In this document: positions 12,706 through 22,082 of the stretch, in pieces
Numbering within the stretch: the first letter of the stretch is position 1
Layout of the letters: the number at the start of each line of letters is the position of its first letter
Source of the DNA: Balamuthia mandrillaris
Lineage: Eukaryota; Discosea; Longamoebia; Balamuthiidae
DNA length: 64,000 bases
Assembly: GCA_031835245.1 (NCBI GenBank)
Contig: JAVKOQ010000007.1
Span: forward strand, 324,001 to 388,000
Direction: 5' to 3'
Made by a program: the position numbers and the translations under genes
Notes under the pieces: generated by a model
Databases searched by the model: none
Seen by the model: the letters and a program-made list of their open reading frames with translations, nothing else
What the model was told of the DNA's origin: nothing

Positions 12706-13770
12706 TCAGTTTCTGTTTCCTGGGCGCTTTCCTCTTCCAGACTTGTTCCCTTTTCCTCCTCTCCCGTTGCTCTTCTTTATATCTTTGTTCTCCTTTGACT
12801 TCTCCCTCGTCTTCTTTCTCTTGTTTCTGTTGTTGTTGTTGTTGTTGTGGCCACTGTCGGGGTCGTTCGTCTTATGGCTGTTGTGGCATCGTTTGCGGGA
12901 GGAGGATTGCGGACGCTTTGCTCTCGCAAAGCCCAAAAAGTCGCAAAGCCAGGGATCACTCTCCAGAAGGGAAGAAGCGACGCCCAACTCGCTTAGCACG
13001 TCGCTCACCTCGCAGAAGAGTTTGGAGAGGTCGTTTCTCCTGCGTTGCGAGCGGGTGAGGACCGGTTGGTCAGCGCCTCCTAGCATCGCATATCGATGGG
13101 TATCCAAACCCAGCTGGTTGAGCGGGAAGAGCCAACGGTCGCTCTTTCGTTCTTTAATATAAGAGCTCCTGCTTCGTGTTTTGTCTTCTTCCGTCGATTG
13201 CTGGGTCCCTACAATCTCTTCGTTGGCGACCTGCTTCTCCAGTATCCTTTTCTGTTGTTCCTCCTCATCCTCTTGCTGATGGTTCTCCTCTTCTGCATCA
13301 TTAGGGCGCATAGGGGACAGTTCGTAGGGTGGTGGCAGTGGAGAGGCCGGAAGAGAAGGTATTTGGGAGGTAGGCGGAAGCTGTAAAGAGCAGGAGCCAA
13401 TCTGAGTTTCCTCGCGTTCATTCGCAGGCAGTTGTGTGCTCTGACTGTCTTCCGTATAAGAAGCGCCCAGAAGAGAAGCGTTTTCCGTTGCGGCCGCGGT
13501 AGAGCTGACGGATGCCGGTTGCCTAGGTTCCTTCGGTTGGGTTTGTCGTTCCGTCTGAACCACATGTGCATCCAGAATTGCCTTGACGAAAGAAGGTGAA
13601 GGTGGAGGCGAGGGTGAAGCAGTCGTGTGACTACCGCGAGTTGGTCCCACGGTTTCCCTCGCAATCGCAACATCAGGTTCATATGCAGAAGAAGCGCCGT
13701 TGCTCGGCCGCCATTGAAACTCAAACTGAAAGGAAGAGTCCTCTGCGTCTTCACTGCCAGGCAGGATAGG
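12706..13770 (-). CDS. Unrecognised Pro/Ser- and Asn-rich protein, 5' end uncertain
   Basis: An open frame on the minus strand with biased but protein-like content, running from 12706 back to at least 13770. I do not recognise it. Upstream residues PSNGASSAYEPDVAIA and EFQWRPS continue the frame to a likely splice acceptor near 13775-13785, so a first exon probably lies further upstream and its ATG is not settled. The most ordered part is near the C-terminus: SDRWLFPLNQLGLDTHRYA, then RRRNDLSKLFCEVSDVLSEL and ESDPWLCDFLGFARAKR. It ends in a poly-Asn run and a basic Lys/Arg/Gly tail, suggesting a nucleic-acid-associated protein (inference only). It is convergent with pyrophosphatase. Confidence 0.55.
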   Translation of the reverse strand, partial: PILPGSEDAEDSSFQFEFQWRPSNGASSAYEPDVAIARETVGPTRGSHTTASPSPPPSPSFVKAILDAHVVQTERQTQPKEPRQPASVSSTAAATENASLLGASYTEDSQSTQLPANEREETQIGSCSLQLPPTSQIPSLPASPLPPPYELSPMRPNDAEEENHQQEDEEEQQKRILEKQVANEEIVGTQQSTEEDKTRSRSSYIKERKSDRWLFPLNQLGLDTHRYAMLGGADQPVLTRSQRRRNDLSKLFCEVSDVLSELGVASSLLESDPWLCDFLGFARAKRPQSSSRKRCHNSHKTNDPDSGHNNNNNNRNKRKKTREKSKENKDIKKSNGRGGKGNKSGRGKRPGNRN

Positions 13771-13789
13771 GTCGTTCTGCGAGCTCTAT

Positions 13790-14214
13790 TTTAGTCCCTC
13801 CATCATCCACGGAAGTCAAGGAGAGATGGATGAGCCATGAGCGCTGTTTGTGAAAAGAGAAAGAAAGAACTTTTGGTACCACGGAACAAGCCGGCGACTC
13901 TAAAGTTTGGCTCATCTCCTTTCATGAAACGCAAAGAGAGCGAGTGAGAGCGAGAAAGAGAGCCCTGCGGCAGGTGGCTTGGCTTGACTTGCTGCGCGTG
14001 CGTGTCCTTCCGTCCTGCTACATTTTTTCTAAAACTAAACAAAAACAGTGGGGTGGGGCGGGGCGGGGGCGGGGCGGGGCCTTTGCTGGCCGATAAGATA
14101 TGCATTGTGCCCTTCCCCCAACCCCCCTTCACTTCTGCTACGCTTTTACAGACTCATCCCACCGTGTCGTCCCGGTAATTAATCCATGTCGTCCCAGGAA
14201 ACATTCGCGTCGTC
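13790..14214. promoter_or_regulatory. Divergent promoter region with GC-box / G-rich array
   Basis: The strand asymmetry is marked: about 14048-14082 carries repeated GGGGCGGGG units on the plus strand, resembling tandem Sp1-type GC boxes and able to form a G-quadruplex. It sits between the Asn-rich gene (-) and the sphingomyelinase fusion gene (+). A short minus-strand open frame around 13803-14132 contains candidate first-exon ATGs for the minus gene, but none could be chosen. Confidence 0.35.
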
Positions 14215-14617
14215 ATGGAAAGAGAAACTCTCTTGGCTGCAAGTGGACGTGCTGGCCAGTGCTGTGGTAGTGGTGGTGGAGGTGCACCTCTCAGAAAGGG
14301 AGGGCGAAGCCTGGGCGATATGGAGAGCCCCTTCAAGCTGGAGGTCAAGGTGCTTTCCTACAACCTGAACCTGCTGCCCAAGGGAGTGAACCCGGTGGGC
14401 CACCGCTACAAGACCGCTCGCCTGAAGGAGTTTGTCCGCTGCCTGCCAGACTACGACGTGGTGGCCCTGCAGGAGGTCTTCTCCACGCCCTTCTTGTTGG
14501 GTTGGGGATGCCGCCAGAAGGAGCTCATTCGCATAGCCTACAAGCACGGCTTTAGCTTTGTGCGAAGCACCCAGCCTCGTCTCTGGGACATTGTTACCAT
14601 GCGTAAGGTTCTCGTCC

Positions 14618-14649
<32 letters not shown>

Positions 14650-17600
14650 ACACTTTCTCTCTTTGCTTCCCTGCCTCTCCCTCTTCTCCCGTTCTTTCTC
14701 TTCTCACTCTCTTCTGTTCCGTGCTGCTGATCGCATATGATCAACAGGTGACGGACAGTGGGCTGTTGATTCTGAGCAAGTTCCCAATCGTGGAGAGCGG
14801 GAGCATGCAATTCCAACAAGGAGCACACATGGACGCAGGCGCCGCCAAGGGAGGCATCTACGCTCTCCTTAAGATAGGCAACGCCCACCTGCTGGTCTTC
14901 AACACCCACCTTCAGGCCACCCACAGCTCCTCTGGCTCCTCCTCCGGCTCTTCTCGTCGTGGTATCAGGGGCAGCAGCGCTGCTGACAGCGCCTACGATA
15001 GCATACGCTACCACCAGCTGGTGGAGCTGCGCCGCTTCATCCACACACAGAGCCACATGAACGGGAAGAACGTACCCTGGATCCTCACCGGCGACTTCAA
15101 CATCGATGCCATCTCCCGCCCCGCTGTGGCGGATGAGTATGGATACGTCTATGACAACACCAGCATCGAGAGCGAGGAGTACAAGAAGATGGTGGCCATT
15201 TTGGATCCTACTGGTCATGTGAGGGACCTCTTGAAGGAATGTAATGGAGGAGAACATCCGCCTACCAGGTTGCTTGTTTGTTCTTTTCTCTCTTCGCCTA
15301 TCCTTTCTTGTGTTAACGTTGTTTCTCTTTCGGACGCTTCTCGGAACAGACCACCACGGTTGGAGTTTCCAAGTTCAGTGGACCTGGTATTCAAACACAA
15401 GTATCCACAACGTCTGGATTACATATTTTTCATGGGTGGAGACGAGGAGAGCTCCATCCAGGTACCATTCTGCGACAACGCGGAGAAGAAACACACAGTG
15501 GTGGTTCCTTTCGTGGTGAAAGATAAGCGCTACTACTCCCACATCAGCGACCACTATGGTATCCAAACTACACTTACGTACGAAGGCAAGGACGAGGAGG
15601 AGGCCCTTCTCTTCTCCACAGAAAAGACCTTTGGCAATATATTCTCAGAGCCCGCCCCCGTTCGCTCTCAATCCTCCTCTATTGACACATTGGACTTTCA
15701 ATTCTTCTCCAGGGAAGGCCAGTTTTGGAGCTACCTCTATACCTTCCTGCTGCTAGCTCTGATCTTTGTAATTGCTCATGGCTTTGGTTGGATTGATCTC
15801 AGCATGAGCACTCTGGTGAAGTTGTTGATGGGATTGTTGCTCTTCATCGGATGGAAGTTATATCGCTTCTGGAAGAAACGGCGGAAAAGACGAAGGCATG
15901 GCTTTATGGCGGGTTATGGCGGGCTCGTTTCGAATCGGCTCGGTTGGAGGCCCTTCACTCAAACCAACATCAAAGATCCTATTGGCGTTTACGATGAAAT
16001 CGCTGGAGAGGGACCAGCTCACCGTTCTCCTCACTTTCCTGACCAATTGCTCGATGTGTCTGACAGCAAAGTTGCTACTCTTTACGAAAACTTCAAGTTC
16101 TCTTCCCTCCCTCCCCTCTCTCTCTCTCTCTCGCTATCTCTCTCCCTCCGTTGTGGATTCCATGTACTAACATCGTGTGATACATTAGACATGCCGTAAA
16201 GCATTATGGTTATCGGCCATGCCTTGGTACGCGTTCCGTTAATAGTGATGGAACCAGAGGTCCATACAAATGGATTACATATGACGACCTTGGGTATTTT
16301 GTTGATCGCTGTTTTGTTTGTTCTTTTTGTTTTCTTCTTCTTTAATGCTCACTACTTCCTTTCTGGTCCAGCCGGCGAATGTCCAACTTTGGCTCCGGCC
16401 TGTATAACCTGGGACTGCGCAAGGTGATCCTCTTTCGACGTCGCTCTCCTTAACTCTAGGCACACTAACGCGTAATTCTTTCAAGGGGTCGTTGTTAGGC
16501 ATTTGCAGCGAGAATCGCACTGAATGGATTGTCGCCGATTTAGCTTGTAATTCTTACTCGTTTGTGTCTGTACCCTTATTTGAAGCTGGTATGTCTTGTT
16601 ATTTCAGCAGTTTTAAGCTATGCCTTCGCGTCTTCGAAGAATGCTCTCTCTTACATTTATATTGCTCAGAAAATTACTATCTTCCCTATGTAATAAAGCA
16701 CGCCCAACTTACAGTTATTGTTTGCAGTCGGAGTAAAACATTCAAGGTAAGCTATTGCTTTGGTGAAATTCTTCCCAACACTAATTACTTATTTCTTGAA
16801 CATTCAGTTATTAGAAGTTGCTCAAGAATGCCCATCCTTGCGGATTCTCATTCAAATGGAGCCGATACAATACGAAGAAAGCTACCTAGCAGACAAACAA
16901 CAGATCAAACTCATTCCCTTTACCTTTGTGGAAAAAGATGTGCGCACCTCTTATTCATGTCGACTTTGTTGGCGGCTTACAAAAATTTAATGATTGCAGG
17001 GCATACGGGAACCTCAATCTCCTGATCCGCCGCACACCAATGACCTGGCGACCATCTTGTATGATATAAACACTCGAGGAGAAGTGAAGGTATTATCGTC
17101 ATCTTCTCGTTGTTCCTTCCTCGTGTTGTTAATCTTAGTTGGCTCTTTGAAAAGGGTATTATGCTCTCTCACAACAATCTGCTGGTAGGCAGCAAGGCAC
17201 TGATCTATCAAGGCAGGTCTAAACTAAAGCTAACATGCGACGATGTCCATTTTTCCTACTTTCCTTTACGGCTGCGGGTAGAACGCTCAGTAGTAACTTT
17301 GATGTTCTCCGTTGGTGGCAGTGTGGGATTTTGCCAAGAGGTTTGTCATTGTGTTTTATATTTTATGCATAGGCATTAACCTTGTGTTAAATAGGATAAC
17401 TCCAAACTGTTTGACGACATTCAAAAGCTACGACCCACGATCCTGTTTGGGCTTCCAGGCATGTTCATTAGGCTATACAGGAAATACAAAATCATCATAT
17501 CTTCATGGTGGGGACCTAAGCGGTGGCTGTTCAGTCGTATCTATATGCTGAAACAAGAAGCTTTGAAGCAACGTTGGTTTTACTCTTTGCCAATGACAAT

Positions 17601-19076
17601 GTTCTCTGCTTGGTGTTGATGGAACTGACCACTTGCTGTTTCTTTAGGGCGAAATACTGAGTTTTGGAATAGGGCACTCTTTCGGAGGTTCTCATCTCGC
17701 TTAGGAGGTAGAGTAAGACTCATAGTGGTCCTCAGTGATGGATTAATGCCCTCCGTCCACAAAGAGTTTTTGCAAATGTAAGAAACTACTTCTCTTCTTG
17801 CTCATGTTGCTTCGCTCACTCCTCAAACCTCCATCAAGATGCTTCTGTTGCTCAGTTTCTCAATGCTATGCAAAGACAGCGCTCGGCGTGGCAACATGCA
17901 GCTCTTTGGACTGTTTTAGTGAGGATGAGCAGGCTGGATATCCAATGCCGTGTAATGGTTTGCACACCCATCACTCATTATCTTACGCTTGTCATTATTG
18001 TAATTAAAAATGTCTGGCGACTGTTATTCAAACAATACAGAGATAAAGCTGCAGGACGTCAAATCAAAAGGGTGGACGTCTCATTCGCCACCAGAACGTG
18101 GAAGGATCAAGATTCGCGGCAGTAACGTGATGGTTGGCTACTACAAAGAGCAGAGTCTAACGTAAGCCTCAGACAGCCCTTCTTCCTCTAGTTCAAAAAA
18201 CTATAACACAAACAATTTTAAATAGGGAGGAACGAATAAGCAAGGATGGATGGTTGCTCACAAATGAAATAGGCCAATGGAATGTTAATGGAAGCCTCAC
18301 CATCCTGGGCCATGAGCAAGGTGTCTTAGAACCTGTAAAGGGACAAATTGTTTTGTAAGTCTTTGCTTCTTGCTTTCTTGTTATTTCTTCCTTCCTCTTA
18401 TTTTTCCCCACTTACCTTTCGCTTGTTTGCCCGCATGCAGCAACAAATATTTAGAGAATTTGTATCTAGAAAGTACATTTGTGCAGCAAATATGGGTCAC
18501 ATGCAAGCGCTACCGACCGCTAGTGGCCATCATCGTGCCCGACTTTGAGCTTCTCTTCTGGTGGGCCAAGGAAAACAACATTCAGCATGACTTTCGAATC
18601 TCAACCCTCTGCGAGGATCCACGCCTCAAAAGTGCAGTGCTTAAGGACCTGAGAGCGGTCGCAGATTCCCACACCAATGTACCTTTTGCCCTTTCATTCT
18701 CTCACCTCTCTGCTTCTCTTCTTCCTTCTCTCTCTCTTTTCCACACTATCTTAACGCTATAGTGTGCATTCATTCTTGCGTTCAAAAGCTGAGTGCGTGG
18801 GAATACATCAAAGCCATTCATCTATCGCCCGTGTTGTTCTCGGTGGAGAACCAGCTGATAACCCCTTCGTTCAACCTGCGGCGGCACCAGCTGTCGAAAC
18901 GCTTCCGACAGGAGATCATCCAGATGTACAAAGACATGGGAGCCCACGTCTCCAAAGCCAAAGGCAAGGCCCATCTCAAGAACAGCCTGACCCTTCCCAC
19001 CTACACCACCTTCAGAAACCAACCCTACATCCCAAAGTCTGCCTCGTTGCTTCAACCAACCGTTAGCAAGGATTAA
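14215..19076 (+). CDS. Neutral sphingomyelinase fused to a degenerate acyl-CoA synthetase-like module
   Basis: The N-terminal half is a neutral sphingomyelinase (endonuclease/exonuclease/phosphatase fold). It shows VLSYNLNLLP, the metal Glu in ALQEVF, HLLVFNTHLQAT, TGDFNID and the catalytic His in SDHYGIQ, then two membrane helices (SYLYTFLLLALIFVIAHGFG and LVKLLMGLLLFIGW) and a basic KKRRKRRR. With no stop, the frame continues (exon 15350-16096) into an ACSL N-terminus (VATLYENF) and small ACSL exons at 16189-16293, 16372-16423, 16486-16588, 16670-16746, 16808-16939, 17000-17089, 17155-17340, from 17395, about 17648-17777, from 17839, 18041-18161, 18226-18354, 18441-18678 and 18789-19076. 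The ACSL catalytic motifs are replaced: YTSGTTG-x-PKG by YDINTRGEVKG, GYGLTE by CYAKTA, TGD by TNE, DRKK by GHEQ, and TPTFKLKR by TPSFNLRR. Three junctions (14603-14747, about 17555-17648, 17958-18041) are unresolved. The start could also be 14320. Confidence 0.8.
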
Positions 19077-19314
19077 AGCGCTTCTGTTCTCGTCTCTCTC
19101 TTTCTCTTCTCTCTCTCACCTCTCTAATAGGATAATAGGTGATATGATGATGACCTATTAGTAAAATTTTCAATAATTTTGCTATTAGGGATACTTCATT
19201 TGTTAATCCCATGCTAATAGATGAGGCTACAGCAAGTCTATTAGGGAGGGTCGCCAAAAAAAAAAAAAGGGCAGAGCGCCAAAGGAAAGAAGGAGGAGGC
19301 ACAACGCACACGCC
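19077..19314. promoter_or_regulatory. Promoter with repeated CTATTAG/CTAATAG sites
   Basis: An AT-rich spacer before the multi-pass membrane gene. Six short sites of the CTATTAG/CTAATAG type occur within about 125 bases (near 19123, 19133, 19155, 19181, 19214 and 19239), in both orientations. Similar sites lie upstream of TELO2, WASH and THOC2, so a shared transcription-factor or core-promoter element is plausible. A run of 14 A residues follows at about 19256-19269. Confidence 0.45.
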
Positions 19315-20094
19315 ATGGGTAAACAAAGGGAAAGCGCCGCGGTTGCCACCTCACAGCAGCAGCAACAACAGACGGCCGGGAGAAAATCTCAGTGGTCGAC
19401 CTCTTTCTCGGACGCTCTGCTGGGCGTGGCCTGCGCCTACGCCGTTTCGATCCTCCTTCACATCGACGCCAAAGATCTCTCCACCGCCTTCAAGGATGGC
19501 CAGGTGCCCAGCCTGGACGCCGTGACGGCCTACCTCGGCTCCTTCTCCGTGCCCCGCCTCTACTCTGCCATCTGCTTCCTTATGATGGGGGTGGCCGCCT
19601 CCCTGGGCGTCTTTCGCTTTGCCCTCCAGGTCGGGCCAATCATCCTCCTCCACGAGTTCTTTGCCGCTCTCAGCAAGTTCGTGGGCCTGCCCCTGTTGGG
19701 TCTCTCTGCCTGGAGCTTCCTCATGGGGGAGCCCCACGAGTTCATGTTTAAGTCCCTCACCATCCTCTGGCTGCTCTTCCTCTTCTACGAGGTGAGCAAC
19801 TACAGCATGGCCTCCAGCCTCTGCCTCCTCGCCAGTTTCCTCGCTTTGGGTTACTTGGGGCACCATCAGTGGGAGAGGAGCGGCGCTCCCACCGACTTGG
19901 AGAAGATCAGCGCCAACGCCGAGGCCCAGGCCGGCTTGTTGGTGTTGGGCGGCATCGCGCTGAACGTGGTGGCTGGCATCGTGGGCACCAGGGGCACCCT
20001 CCTCTTGGGCCTGAAGAAAGTGGACCTCTTCCATTTCTTCCTGTGCGCCGCCAACGTTGCCATTGCCATGGGTCTCACTGCCATCTATCCTTAA
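19315..20094 (+). CDS. Multi-pass membrane protein of unknown family
   Basis: An intronless gene encoding 259 residues. A Gln-rich N-terminus (about residues 1-25) is followed by six or seven hydrophobic segments: LLGVACAYAVSILLH, SAICFLMMGVAASLGVFRFA, VGPIILLHEFFAALSKFVGL, SLTILWLLFLFYEVSNY, SLCLLASFLALGYLG, AGLLVLGGIALNVVAGIVG and FHFFLCAANVAIAMGLTAIY. There is no signal peptide or catalytic motif. Codons are GC-rich as in pyrophosphatase, suggesting good expression. Polyadenylation is likely at the AATAAA near 20172. I do not recognise the family. TMEM-type ER proteins are a possibility, but nothing in the sequence decides it. Confidence 0.75.
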   Translation: MGKQRESAAVATSQQQQQQTAGRKSQWSTSFSDALLGVACAYAVSILLHIDAKDLSTAFKDGQVPSLDAVTAYLGSFSVPRLYSAICFLMMGVAASLGVFRFALQVGPIILLHEFFAALSKFVGLPLLGLSAWSFLMGEPHEFMFKSLTILWLLFLFYEVSNYSMASSLCLLASFLALGYLGHHQWERSGAPTDLEKISANAEAQAGLLVLGGIALNVVAGIVGTRGTLLLGLKKVDLFHFFLCAANVAIAMGLTAIYP

Positions 20095-20260
20095 AACAAA
20101 GAAGAGAGAGAGAGAGAGAGAGAGACGGATGGATGGGTTTATATGTGTTCTTTTCTTTATCATAAGCTTACAATAAAAAACATTCATACATTTAAAAAAA
20201 ATTACAGGCGAATCTATGGGGTTTCGAAACACATAAATGGGGAGGAGGAGGAAAGGTACA

Positions 20261-20637
20261 TCAAGAGCTAAAAGGAGAGGGCAGGTTTTCTTCGGTGCAA
20301 CGGGCTTCGATCCAAGCTCGTTGGTCGTGGTGAAAGGTGCCGCCGTGCATCGGCAGGAGGTTGCAAGGCTCCACGTACTCCAACAGCTCCTTCTCGGACG
20401 ACATTATATGCACCTTGCTCGCCAGCTTTTGTGATAACAGCGGGCGAACCACTGTTGGCGAAACAAGTTAGGAAAAGAGAACGACGAAGAGAATAAAGCG
20501 AGAAAGAGGAGAAGAGGACGGTGAAGAGAAGAAGAAGAGCGAAGGGAGCTGTACCAGCCCAAATGAACTTGAAAAACCATGGACAGTGGAGAAGCATCAC
20601 ATGCCCAATTCTTGCTGTTGAATTTAATGTTGCGTAA

Positions 20638-20672
<35 letters not shown>

Positions 20673-22045
20673 AAACCAGGATACTTGCTAACAATGCCTT
20701 CTATCATAACTCTAGGCATTTTAGGGTCAAAGTTGGAGTATTTAGAACCCTTTCCATCCACAATCACACTAAAACCTTCTTGCTGTGTTAGTTCATCATC
20801 CTTCATTGCTCTGCAATGAGAAAGGCTGCAAAGTCAGAAACCATATATACCAATGAAGTAAAATGAGAAGATTGGGAGTACAAACATATCAAGCAAGTAC
20901 ATTATGGCTCGAACGACTTGCAATGGAGGAGATCGAGAAGGAGCGTAGAACTTTGGAAAGCCTAAAAGTATTCTACGACCCTCTTTATCTCTGGCTTGCT
21001 CCAATAGTCGCAACATGCCGCTCTCTCCATCTTTGCCACCAACCTCCTGAGGATGAGCATGATAATGATAAGAAAGTTTGATGACTGAACACACACATAC
21101 TCTCTCTCTCGTTCCGACGAAGGTGGAAAAAGTACGTTGATAACGTCAGTGAGTTGAATGTTGTAGAGGTTGTGTTGCTTGCGGTATGGAATGGAGCGAT
21201 GTAGCAAAGTGATGGCCTCTTCCACGTTCAGTTTTTTTACACGAAGATATTGCAGTAGCTGTTTGTCAGAAAGCTCGTCGTAGTTGATGTCGCTATCCAT
21301 CATGCTGCTGCTATTGCCATCTTCCTCTTTGACTTTTTCAGCCTGTTCTTGCATCTTCATCAATTTTGCTTTCATCTCCTGCAGTACCACCTTTTCAGCG
21401 TTGCTCAGTTCCTCAATTATTACCTTCTCTTCTTCTTCTTCCTCTTCAATGATCTCCTTCTCTTCCTCTTCTTCCATCTCTTCTTGTTCTTCTTCTACGA
21501 GGTCATCATCCTGTTAACCTGAAAGTAAATATAACGCCATAGAGAGAGAGAGAGAGAGAGAGCGTGAGAGAGAGAGAGAGATGAGACCTCTTCTTCAGAG
21601 TCCAACAGATCATGAGGTGTAGTACAAGACTCAGGAGCATCGCCTAAAACAATGGCAGCCTCCAAGGCAAATATCCACCGCTGAACTGCAGGATACTCTT
21701 TCTTCGGCAACCGAAAGTGGAACTCGTGTTCAATCGGCAAATCCAATTGTCTTGGCTGTAATATTCAGTGAGCCAAAATGAGAAGAATAGCTCTTTGGGA
21801 ATGTACTGCAATACCTGTTGCTGGTCATGAATAAGGGGCGAGAAGTCAGGTCTGTAGACAATAACCTCATAGCACTTTCCAGAACGCTCCAACTTCAACA
21901 GGCAATCCTTAAGAGGAATGGCAACCAGCGGAGGCGCTTCTCCAAACGCTTGTTTACATAGAAAAAAAAAAAGGATATTATATCCGTAAGTGTTTCCTGC
22001 GTAAACAGAAGCGCACGCTCGGGAGAGAAGAGAGAGAGAAGAGAG

Positions 22046-22082
<37 letters not shown>

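Noticed and set aside
14186-14368. ATG at 14186 as the sphingomyelinase start
   Set aside because: It reads a different frame from the sphingomyelinase core and has no similarity.
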